A stretch of DNA of 64,000 nt from NCBI RefSeq assembly GCF_014203595.1, contig NZ_JACHJK010000012.1, positions 244,619 to 308,618 of the forward strand, in the 5' to 3' direction. This DNA comes from Streptomyces echinatus. Its GTDB lineage: Bacteria; Actinomycetota; Actinomycetes; Streptomycetales; Streptomycetaceae. This document shows positions 42,549-49,511 of this stretch, one piece after another. A program made the position numbers and the translations under genes. The first letter of the stretch is position 1. Every line of letters begins with the position of its first letter. Under the pieces are notes generated by a model. That model saw only the letters and a program-made list of their open reading frames with translations. It ran no database searches and was not told where the DNA came from.

Positions 42549-42992
42549 ATGATCGCCGAGACAGTCTGCTCCGCCGTGTCCGCGGCGGGCCTGGGTATCG
42601 CGGTGGTCACCGCCTACCGCAAGCGTTTCCTGTCGGCGGCCCGCATCGCCGCCTACTCGCTGGTGCCGATCGGTCTGGTGATGACCGGGATCGTCGGCTG
42701 GCTCGCCGACACCGCGCTGAGCCCCACCGCCTGGGCCGGCTTCGGAGTGCTGGGCGCGGCCTGGCTCCTGTTCGCCGGCACGCGCGCCGCGGAACGCCGG
42801 CGCGGAGGTGCCGGTGCCGGTCGCAAGGCGGCCGGGCGGGCGGAGCGGGACGCGGTGGCACCCGCGGCCTCCGCACCCTCCCTGGGCGGGGCGTCCCGTC
42901 CCGCCGCACGCCCCGGCGCGGAGCCCCGGTCCGGCGGCTCGTCGGAGGACTTCAGCGACATCGAGGCCATCCTCAAGAAGCACGGCATATGA
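42549..42992 (+). CDS. Membrane protein with two or three TMs, unknown function
   Basis: A 147-residue protein. Hydrophobic helices lie at about 5-21, 33-52 and 62-78. A basic Ala/Arg/Gly-rich tail and a terminal acidic-to-basic segment EDFSDIEAILKKHGI follow. I do not recognise its family. AGGAGG lies five bases before ATG 42549. The conserved-looking C-terminal peptide may be an interaction motif. Confidence 0.75.
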   Translation: MIAETVCSAVSAAGLGIAVVTAYRKRFLSAARIAAYSLVPIGLVMTGIVGWLADTALSPTAWAGFGVLGAAWLLFAGTRAAERRRGGAGAGRKAAGRAERDAVAPAASAPSLGGASRPAARPGAEPRSGGSSEDFSDIEAILKKHGI

Positions 42993-43131
42993 CAGTCACA
43001 TGACTCGCTGAAACGACACAGTGGGTCCGCGGGCGTCCGGAATCGTTCACCAGCCGAACGAGACCTCACGGTATTCGGCGCACTCCCGCAAGATCCTTGT
43101 GCGTGATCGCGGGCGGGGCACCGGGTGCGCC

Positions 43132-43299
43132 ATGATCTCCCGCGAGATGCTGGACACGACACAGAGCGAGGCCGCGCCGCCGAAGGACGAGCCGCGCGGG
43201 TGCCTCTTCGCCCTTTCCCAGCCACCGCTGATGATCTTCCTAGCGGTGATCGGGTGTCTGCTCCTCACGGCTGCGCTGCACGACCTGCTGTTGCTGTGA
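43132..43299 (+). CDS. 55-residue single-TM protein
   Basis: A small protein with a polar N-terminus (QSEAAPPKDEPRGC) and one C-terminal membrane helix (LMIFLAVIGCLLLTAALHDLLLL). It might be a tail-anchored protein. ATG 43132 and ATG 43147 are both possible starts. It is supported by third-position GC and a continuous hydrophobic end, but not by a recognised family. Confidence 0.5.
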   Translation: MISREMLDTTQSEAAPPKDEPRGCLFALSQPPLMIFLAVIGCLLLTAALHDLLLL

Positions 43300-43356
43300 G
43301 CCGACGCGTCCGTCCCGGCGCCACCCGCCGGGGCCGACGTCGCCACAGCGCGTCTC

Positions 43357-43917
43357 TCAGCCCGTGGCCTCCTTGCGCCGGGCCCGGTAGGCGGCGACGT
43401 GCAGCCGGTTGCCGCAGGTGCGGCTGTCGCAGTAGCGGCGCGAGCGGTTGCGGGAGAGGTCCACGAAGGCGCGCCGGCAGTCCGGTGCCTCGCAGCGCCG
43501 CAGCCGCTCCTCCTCCCCGGCCACCACGAAGAAGGCCAGCGCCATCCCGCAGTCGGCGGCGAGATGGTCGGCCACGGAGGCGCCCGGCGCGAAGTAGTGC
43601 ACATGCCAGTCGTAGCCGTCGTGGTCCGTGAGGCGGGGTGTCGTGCCCGCCGCGGCGACCAGCTCGTTGATCATCATGGCGGCCGACCGGGCGTCCGGGG
43701 CCGCGAAGATCGAGGCGAACCGGCCCCGGACCCTGCGCACCGCCGAGAGGTCGAACTCCGACAGCACGCCGACATCGCTGATCTCGTGGTTCCGTACGAA
43801 TTCCGCGAGAGCCCGGACATCGGGCAGTCCGTCCGCCGCCGCGTCGTCCTCCGGCGCGGAGTTCACCAGATCCACCACGGTGTCGAGGGCACACCGGGTG
43901 TCGTGGGTGATCAGCAC
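43357..43917 (-). CDS. CGNR zinc-finger (ABATE domain) regulator
   Basis: A 186-residue protein of the stress-induced ABATE/CGNR family. The N-terminal ABATE domain (about 1-130: THDTRCALDTVVDLVNS, LAEFVRNHEI, LSAVRRVRGRFASIF) probably binds a ligand. The C-terminal treble-clef zinc finger has C-x4-C before RRAFVDLSRNRSRRYC and then CGNRLHVAAYRARR, giving the family name. It probably acts as a transcription regulator. GTG 43917 with GGGAG upstream is chosen over a longer frame. Confidence 0.85.
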   Translation of the reverse strand: MLITHDTRCALDTVVDLVNSAPEDDAAADGLPDVRALAEFVRNHEISDVGVLSEFDLSAVRRVRGRFASIFAAPDARSAAMMINELVAAAGTTPRLTDHDGYDWHVHYFAPGASVADHLAADCGMALAFFVVAGEEERLRRCEAPDCRRAFVDLSRNRSRRYCDSRTCGNRLHVAAYRARRKEATG

Positions 43918-44286
43918 GTTACGCTCCCTGGCCTGGGGGTCGGGCGGGCGCCCGTCGATGGTGGCCGATGGTAGCGACAACCGTGCCGGCCGCACCTGTC
44001 CTTGCCCGTCCTCGCTCGCCCGTAGAACGCCCCGGTGCCTCGCGGGGTTCCCGCGGCGCCGGACCCCGCTGCCGGGACGCGGCCGGCGGGCCGTGGGCGG
44101 ACCGCCGCGGGCGGCACACGCGCCGCGGCCGGCCGTGCGCGGAGCGAAGCCGGCGGGCACAGGCCGACGCCGCCCCGCGCATGCTCACGGTGACGGCGTC
44201 GGCCCATGCCGTATGCGGTTGTCTTGGCCCGAGCCGTCTCCCCGAGTGGACGGCGCCGGGCTGCTTCGAGGGGCCGCGGCCGCGGC
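43918..44286. other. Intergenic region between the CGNR gene and ssgB
   Basis: 369 bp with GC-rich sequence and no supported ORF or hairpin above background. It holds the 3' end of the ssgB transcript and the promoter of the CGNR gene. Confidence 0.5.
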
Positions 44287-44700
44287 CTAGCTCTCCGCCA
44301 GGATGTGCGAGAGCTCCTGATCAAGATCGAAGTGCCGGTGCTCCGTGCCGGGCGGCACGGCGGCGTCGGTTCGCTTCAGGAAGGACTCCAGGGCCCGCGC
44401 CGGGGCCTCGAGCAGCGCCTCCCCCTCCGGGGAACTGAGGGCGATGCACACGACGCCCTGGCCATGACTGCGCGATGGCCAGACGCGGACGTCGCCGGTG
44501 CCGGTGGGCCGGTGCAGCCCCTCGGCGAGGAGGTCGCGGGCGAACACCCACTCGACGGTCTCCTCGGCTCCGGTGTGGAAGGTGGCGTGCACGGCGTAGG
44601 GGTCGGCCGTGTCGTACCGCAGGCCTGCGGGGACAGGCAGGGAGGACTCGCTCGACACAACGAGGCGCAGGTGCAGCTCGCAGCTGACCGTGGTGTTCAT
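44287..44700 (-). CDS. ssgB: Sporulation cell-division activator SsgB
   Basis: SsgA-like protein of 137 aa, the usual SsgB length. The N-terminus MNTTVSCELHLRLVV, the middle VEWVFARDLLAEGLHRPTGTGDVRVWPS and the end HRHFDLDQELSHIL match SsgB as I remember it. In Streptomyces it marks division sites in aerial hyphae and recruits FtsZ. ATG 44700 has GAAAGG nine bases upstream. It diverges from the PGPGW gene, with 191 bp between the starts. Sigma-H-type control is expected, but I could not locate a convincing -10. Confidence 0.93.
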   Translation of the reverse strand: MNTTVSCELHLRLVVSSESSLPVPAGLRYDTADPYAVHATFHTGAEETVEWVFARDLLAEGLHRPTGTGDVRVWPSRSHGQGVVCIALSSPEGEALLEAPARALESFLKRTDAAVPPGTEHRHFDLDQELSHILAES

Positions 44701-44891
44701 AAGCGCCAGGGCCTTTCGCTCAGTGTGCGCTCGGGGATTCGCACGTCGGCGAAATCGACATGCCACCTACGGTGCCGTTGTAAACCCCTCTGAGGGTTTT
44801 GCGTGTGTTTACGTAACTCTTCCGGCCGAGAACTCGTACCGGATCTACGACCATTTCAGTGACTGGATTCACTCGGGTAGGGTTTGTCTGT

Positions 44892-45356
44892 ATGAATACG
44901 GGGAGTGACGAGGCGGGCGAGGTCGCCGTGGCAGCAGACAAGACGCGGTCGGACCGGCCGGAAGCCGGCCAGGACGCCGAGCACGGCCTCGGTTCGCGGG
45001 CGCCGGAGTTCGTCAAGGCGCGTCGGCTGCTGCATCTGAGCTGGCAGGTCGGGGTCTTCGTGGTCGGCCTCGCGGTGGTCGCCGCGGGGATCGTCATGCT
45101 GCCGCTGCCCGGCCCCGGCTGGGTGGTGATCTTCGGGGGCATGGCGATCTGGGCGACCGAGTTCGTCTGGGCCCAGCTCGCGCTCCGCTGGACCAAACGC
45201 AAGGTCACCGAGGCGGCCCAGCGGGCCCTCGACCCCAGGGTGCGCCGCCGCAACATCACCCTGACCGCGATCGGGCTGGTGATCATCGGCGTGCTCGTAG
45301 GGATCTACCTGTGGAAGTTCGGCCTCGTCATGCCCTGGAAGATCAAGGACCAGTGA
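44892..45356 (+). CDS. PGPGW-motif membrane protein (TIGR02611-like)
   Basis: A 154-residue membrane protein. A polar N-terminus (about 1-45) precedes helices at about 52-70 and 72-95 and one at about 127-147. The hallmark LPLPGPGWVVIFGGMAIWATEF lies in the second (key residues PGPGW). Function unknown. A -10-like TAGGGT (44878-44883) lies eight bases before ATG 44892, suggesting a leaderless mRNA. Confidence 0.8.
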   Translation: MNTGSDEAGEVAVAADKTRSDRPEAGQDAEHGLGSRAPEFVKARRLLHLSWQVGVFVVGLAVVAAGIVMLPLPGPGWVVIFGGMAIWATEFVWAQLALRWTKRKVTEAAQRALDPRVRRRNITLTAIGLVIIGVLVGIYLWKFGLVMPWKIKDQ

Positions 45357-45440
45357 CACCGCCGGACGGCGGGACGGCGCCGTCGCCCCGCCCCTGGTCA
45401 GAGGCACCCCCTGACATGGGGTAATGTTCTTCCTGCGCCC

Positions 45441-45512
45441 GGGCGATTAGCTCAGTGGGAGAGCGCTTCGTTCACACCGAAGAGGTCACTGGTTCGAACC
45501 CAGTATCGCCCA
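45441..45512 (+). tRNA. tRNA-Val (anticodon CAC), copy 1
   Basis: 72 nt. Acceptor GGGCGAT / ATCGCCC, anticodon loop TTCACAC with CAC at 34-36, discriminator A. Reads GUG codons. A 16-bp-stem terminator follows seven bases later. Confidence 0.96.
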
Positions 45513-45518
45513 CCCGGA

Positions 45519-45555
45519 CCGACGGCCCACCTGCGACCAGCAGGTGGGCCGTCGG
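45519..45555 (+). terminator. Terminator after tRNA-Val copy 1
   Basis: A perfect 16-bp stem (45519-45534 with 45540-45555), loop GACCA. Confidence 0.88.
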
Positions 45556-45637
45556 CGTTCTTGCACCCCGCGGCGGCGCGGTGTCGGGCGACGGCCCCCT
45601 AGGACCCCTCCGTACCTCGTGCCGGCGAGCGCTTGCT

Positions 45638-45649
45638 TGAAACGATTCA
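45638..45649. promoter_or_regulatory. LacI-type operator remnant
   Basis: TGAAACGATTCA has the central CG and 8/10 dyad symmetry of operators used by LacI-family sugar regulators. It lies about 50 bp before a decayed sugar-binding-protein gene, as in living sugar ABC operons. Confidence 0.45.
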
Positions 45650-45700
45650 TACCCTCGGCGGCCACGCTCGGGCCCCTCATGGCGGGGCACCGGGGGGCGG

Positions 45701-45929
45701 GCCGAGAAGATCAACCGGACCATCGCACTCTTCGAGAAGAAATATCCGAAGATCAAGGTCAAAACCGACTTCCAGATGTATCGGAGCTTCCGGGGGAAGT
45801 TCCGGGCCCTGAGGTGTCGGCGCAAATCCCCCGGACGTTTTCCAAAACGCCGTCACTTTCCTTCGCAAGTACGACAAGCGGGGAATTCCCCCGGAGCTCG
45901 AACCTCGGGTGCGGGCAGGAAATCTGAGG
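45701..45929 (+). pseudogene. Frameshifted remnant of an ABC sugar-binding protein gene
   Basis: Frame 1 (45701-45825) reads AEKINRTIALFEKKYPKIK then VKTDFQ, the typical start of a CUT1 solute-binding protein after the lipobox. A +1 shift later, frame 3 (45819-45929) continues with GANPPDVFQNAVTFLRKYDKRG, also typical of that family. The signal peptide and most of the C-terminus are gone. The DNA is more A+T-rich than its surroundings. Nothing here can make a working protein. Confidence 0.75.
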
Positions 45930-46025
45930 CGTAATCAGTTGCGCGAGCACCGAGGGAACCGGATGCCGGCCCGGCGGGGACCGGGCGAGCGCCGTCGCAC
46001 GGGCGGCGGCGCTCGTGAGCCGAGT

Positions 46026-46066
46026 GTGACCCGGGTCACGAACGAGTGCATGAGTACGTGTACTCA
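46026..46066. promoter_or_regulatory. Two palindromes upstream of the SRPBCC gene
   Basis: GTGACCCGGGTCAC (46026-46039) is a perfect 14-bp palindrome. TGAGTAC-GT-GTACTCA (46051-46066) has perfect seven-base arms. A -10-like CACACT (46087-46092) lies eight bases before ATG 46100. Likely operators for an unknown regulator. Confidence 0.5.
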
Positions 46067-46099
46067 GATGCATGCGCCGGATCGCGCCACACTCGGCCC

Positions 46100-46546
46100 A
46101 TGGACTGGAATCACTACCGCTTCCGCAGCCTGTGGCTCCTGCCCGCTCCGCCCGCCGCGGTCTACACGGCGCTGGAACGGGCCGAGGACTACCCCCGGTG
46201 GTGGCCACAGGTGCGGTCGGTGACCCGCCTCGACGCCGAGACCGGAGTGATCACGATCCGGTCCGCGCTGCCCTACGGCCTCACGTCCACCGTGCGGGAG
46301 ACCCGCCGGGACCCGGCGGCCGGCGTCCTGGAGGTCACCCTGTCCGGCGACATCGACGGCTGGGCCCGCTGGACGGTCCTCCCCGGCGGCCCCGGCACGC
46401 TCGCCCGCTACGACCAGGAGGTCCACGTGCGCAAGCCGCTGCTCAGGCCGCTCGCCGTACCGGGACGGCCCCTCTTCCGCCTCAATCACCGCCTGATGAT
46501 GCGGGCCGGGCGCCGCGGACTGCTGCGCCACCTGCGAGCGGTTTGA
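46100..46546 (+). CDS. SRPBCC (START-like) polyketide-cyclase/dehydrase-type protein
   Basis: A 148-residue helix-grip protein. The fold is visible in WLLPAPPAAVYTALERAEDYPRWWPQV (about 11-37), the VTRLDAETGVITIRSALPYGLTSTVRETRR strand region and the C-terminal helix LNHRLMMRAGRRGLLRHL. Such proteins bind a hydrophobic ligand; the ligand here is unknown. ATG 46100 is preferred, with two palindromes upstream. It lies between the twin tRNA-Val genes. Confidence 0.8.
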   Translation: MDWNHYRFRSLWLLPAPPAAVYTALERAEDYPRWWPQVRSVTRLDAETGVITIRSALPYGLTSTVRETRRDPAAGVLEVTLSGDIDGWARWTVLPGGPGTLARYDQEVHVRKPLLRPLAVPGRPLFRLNHRLMMRAGRRGLLRHLRAV

Positions 46547-46585
46547 ACGAAGGGCGCCCGGACCTGTATTGTTCAGTGCGTTCCC

Positions 46586-46657
46586 GGGCGATTAGCTCAG
46601 TGGGAGAGCGCTTCGTTCACACCGAAGAGGTCACTGGTTCGAACCCAGTATCGCCCA
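46586..46657 (+). tRNA. tRNA-Val (anticodon CAC), copy 2
   Basis: 72 nt, base-for-base identical to the copy at 45441-45512. Flanking identity is only a few bases. Confidence 0.96.
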
Positions 46658-46663
46658 CCGGGA

Positions 46664-46693
46664 AAGGCCGGTCCGCAGCAGCGGGCCGGCCTT
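46664..46693. terminator. Terminator between tRNA-Val copy 2 and the exonuclease gene
   Basis: A 13-bp stem (46664-46676 with 46681-46693) with one U-G pair, AGCA loop and AAGG/CCTT ends, placed between convergent genes. Confidence 0.75.
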
Positions 46694-46710
46694 CTGCGTG
46701 CTGTGCGGGC

Positions 46711-47436
46711 TCACGCCGCGGCCGGCAGCTCCGGGCGCAGGGGCCAGTCCGTGCTGACCGTCTCCTCCGAGCCGCTGCGCGCGAACCACGCCTGGAGGCC
46801 GCGCGCCTGCGCCGCGTGCCAGTTCGTCTGGAGCGTGTGCAACTCGGCGGGGGACAGGCGCTCCAGCCGGGTCGCGAAACGACGGCCCACGGCCCGCACG
46901 ACATCCAGCGCGGCCAGCGCGTCCGCCGCCGCGTCATGGGCGCCCTCCAGCGTCACGCCGTAGTGCGCGCACAGGTCGGTCAGCGTGCGACGGCCCTTGC
47001 GGTACCGGTCCAGGTGCTTGTCGAGCACCCGCGGGTCCAGCACCCGCAGCGGCACCGACTCGAACCAGCGGTCCAGCGAGGACGCCCGGTGCCGGCGCAA
47101 CTCCCGGTCCAGCAGCGTCAGATCGAACGGCGCGTTCATCACGACCAGCGGGCGTCCGAGCGCCGCGTGCTCGGCCAGCTGCTCGGCTATCTCGTGCATC
47201 ACCGGGGCCGGCCAGCGCCCGTTGCGCTGGAGGTGTTCCTCCGTCAGCCCGTGCACCGCCGTCGCCGACTCCGGCACCGGCACCCCCGGGTTGACCAGCC
47301 AGCGGGCGACCCGGGGCCGGGTCCCCGGGGCGTCCTGGACGACGACGGCGGCCGACACGATCCGGTCGGTCTCGACGTCCACGCCCGTCGTCTCCGTGTC
47401 GAAGGCGGCCAGCGGCCCCTCGTACCAGTTCGTCAT
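46711..47436 (-). CDS. DnaQ-like 3'-5' exonuclease
   Basis: DEDDh exonuclease of 241 aa. ExoI is AFDTETTG (10-17; Asp and Glu), ExoII is VMNAPFDLTLLD (about 99-110; Asp), and ExoIII is HDAAADALAAL (about 166-176; His and Asp). It resembles the epsilon proofreading subunit of DNA polymerase III or a stand-alone RNase-T-like enzyme. The extra C-terminal 50 residues are helical. It is a single gene. Confidence 0.88.
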   Translation of the reverse strand: MTNWYEGPLAAFDTETTGVDVETDRIVSAAVVVQDAPGTRPRVARWLVNPGVPVPESATAVHGLTEEHLQRNGRWPAPVMHEIAEQLAEHAALGRPLVVMNAPFDLTLLDRELRRHRASSLDRWFESVPLRVLDPRVLDKHLDRYRKGRRTLTDLCAHYGVTLEGAHDAAADALAALDVVRAVGRRFATRLERLSPAELHTLQTNWHAAQARGLQAWFARSGSEETVSTDWPLRPELPAAA

Positions 47437-47604
47437 CCCAACCCAACTCCTCGTTCACCCACGGCAGGTGACGTTCCGTCTTCTGCCCGTTTGGTGATAC
47501 CCGGGCCGTTTGCGCCGTACGCCGGGAGGAGACAACAGGAGTACGGGTCTTTGCAGTTCAGCGGCCCGCAGCGGGGAAACTCATTGCTTGGAAGGCTGTT
47601 GGTC

Positions 47605-48171
47605 ATGGCCATGGCGCAGCCCGAGCGGGGCGGGCTGCTGCCCGATCGTGCGGGCACCCTTCGCGGCACACTCGCCACCACCGCCTGCATGGAGACACTG
47701 CAGGTCGGCTATCTGCACGCGGTCGCCGCCGCGGCCGGCTGCTCGCTGTCCCAGCCCTTTCCGGACAACGGCATCGACTGGCACGTCAGCCACAGCGCGC
47801 CCGGACACACCGTCGACGACGAGGTCACCATCAAGGTGCAGCTGAAGGCCACCTACCAGATCGCGCCGAACCCCCCGGGCCCCTCCTTCTCCTTCACCCT
47901 CGACAACGACCACCTGCGCAAACTCGCCCGCACGCCCGTCTCGGTGCACAAGATCCTGGTCGTCATGCTCGTGCCGCGCTCCCCGGACGACTGGCTGCGC
48001 GCCAGCCACGACCGGCTCGACCTCAGGCACTGCTGTTACTGGGTCAACCTGGCCGGCCGGCCCGTCACCGGCCGGCACCGGACCACCGTGCGGATACCGA
48101 CCTCACGCATCTTCGACGACCGGGCCCTGTGCGAGATCATGACGCGGGTCGGGACGGGAGGCAGGCCATGA
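47605..48171 (+). CDS. DUF4365 protein, PD-(D/E)XK-nuclease-like
   Basis: A 188-residue protein resembling the DUF4365 family. Residues ETLQVGYLHAVAAAAGC (about 28-44) form the first helix. The Asp of NGIDWHVS (about 54-61) and Gln/Lys of VTIKVQLKAT (about 72-81) fit the D...QxK pattern of a nuclease-like active site. A later FDDRALCEI segment follows. The target is unknown. GGAAGG precedes ATG 47605. It overlaps the next gene (ATGA), so they act together. Confidence 0.65.
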   Translation: MAMAQPERGGLLPDRAGTLRGTLATTACMETLQVGYLHAVAAAAGCSLSQPFPDNGIDWHVSHSAPGHTVDDEVTIKVQLKATYQIAPNPPGPSFSFTLDNDHLRKLARTPVSVHKILVVMLVPRSPDDWLRASHDRLDLRHCCYWVNLAGRPVTGRHRTTVRIPTSRIFDDRALCEIMTRVGTGGRP

Positions 48172-49412
48172 GGAACCGTCCCCACGACGAACCGGTACGG
48201 CTGCTCCGGCCGCACCCCGACGACCTGTCCTGGCATCGGCCCCCGGAGCCCGCCGAGGTCGACCCCGCCGTGCTCGGCGCCCTGCTGCACCGGCACGGCT
48301 GGCAGCGGCGCGGGGGAGCGGCCGGGCGGTACGGCCGCTGGACCCCGCCCGGCCCGGGCGGCGGCGGAACCAGCCTGCTCGTCCCCGAGAGCCGCGCCTT
48401 CCCCGACAGCGACGACCTGCTCGGCGAGGCCCTCGACGCCCTCGCCCGCAGCGACACCGCCTCCGCGCGCGAGGTGCTGATCTCCCTCGCCGTGCCCAGC
48501 GACGAGATCCGCTGGTGGCGTGACACCCCGAGCGGACCCGCCGGCGCCGCCCCCTGGACCGCCGACGACCGGCTGCGCGGCGCCGCCCGGCAGATGCTGC
48601 TCGCCGCCGCGCTCGCCACCCGCGCCCGGGCCGGCTACTACGGCGCCCGTCACCGCCGACCCGCCGCCGCGCTCCTGGAGGACGTCCTCGTCGGCCCCGC
48701 CACCGACGGCCGTACCCTCACCGCCTTCGCGCCCGTGACCACCGGCCGCCCCCTCGCCGTCCGCCTCCACCAGGCCCTGCACGCCGCCCGTGAGGCCATC
48801 GACTACCGGCGGGCCACCGGCGGCATGGACGCCTTCGACGGCGCCGTCGAAGCGGGCGTCAGCCGTGAGCTGACCGAGGCGCTCGGCGCGCTCGTGCACG
48901 GCACCGAGGGCGCCCGCGTCGCCGTCGCCTGGGCACCCGGCACCCTCGTCCCGGAAGGCTGCGCGCCCTCCGCCGAACCCGTGGAGTTCTCCCCCGGCGA
49001 CCTGCCCGCGCTCCGCGAGGCCGCCGCCCGCTACTTGAGCGCCGAGCCCTCCGTCCCGGTCCGCGTCACCGGCGCCGTCGTCCGCATGCGCCGCTCCGGG
49101 CCCTGCGGCGAGGGCACCGTCCGGCTCCGCGTCCTGGCCGGCGCCGACGTGCCGCACCTGCGCGTCACCCTCGACGAGGAGGACTACCGCATCGCCGGCC
49201 ACGCCCATCTCGTCGGCCTGCCCGTCCGCGTCCACGGGCGGCTGGAGCGCCGGGGCGGCTTCCGCCGGCTGACCGGCGCCTCCGGGGTCGTACCCGTGCA
49301 GGTGGACGAGGCCGAGCGGGACCGGCTGATGAAGGCGCTCCAGGAGAACCTGGACTTCTTCGAGGAGGCCTGCGGAGAGGGGGAGCCGGGAGCGTACGCG
49401 GACGACGCCTGA
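48168..49412 (+). CDS. Unrecognised partner of the DUF4365 gene
   Basis: A 414-residue soluble protein that I do not recognise. It has no signal or membrane helix. The central part (about 115-260) is helical and Ala-rich; the C-terminal part (about 295-390: VRVTGAVVRMRRSG, LRVTLDEEDYRIAGHAHLVGLPVRVHG) looks like beta-barrel/OB-type strands and could bind nucleic acid. It overlaps the DUF4365 gene by four bases, so the two are coupled. It precedes thrS by 99 bp. Confidence 0.7.
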   Translation: MRNRPHDEPVRLLRPHPDDLSWHRPPEPAEVDPAVLGALLHRHGWQRRGGAAGRYGRWTPPGPGGGGTSLLVPESRAFPDSDDLLGEALDALARSDTASAREVLISLAVPSDEIRWWRDTPSGPAGAAPWTADDRLRGAARQMLLAAALATRARAGYYGARHRRPAAALLEDVLVGPATDGRTLTAFAPVTTGRPLAVRLHQALHAAREAIDYRRATGGMDAFDGAVEAGVSRELTEALGALVHGTEGARVAVAWAPGTLVPEGCAPSAEPVEFSPGDLPALREAAARYLSAEPSVPVRVTGAVVRMRRSGPCGEGTVRLRVLAGADVPHLRVTLDEEDYRIAGHAHLVGLPVRVHGRLERRGGFRRLTGASGVVPVQVDEAERDRLMKALQENLDFFEEACGEGEPGAYADDA

Positions 49413-49511
49413 GGGTGACCGTTTCGCGGTCGGCGCCGTCGGGTCGGTACGATCGCCTGTGCGCGCGCTCCTGGTATGGCGCCGCACCCCACCTTCAGTC
49501 AGGAGAGACCG

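Noticed and set aside
49413..49511. T-box leader before thrS
   Set aside because: Only 99 bp, without a T-box sequence or specifier loop.
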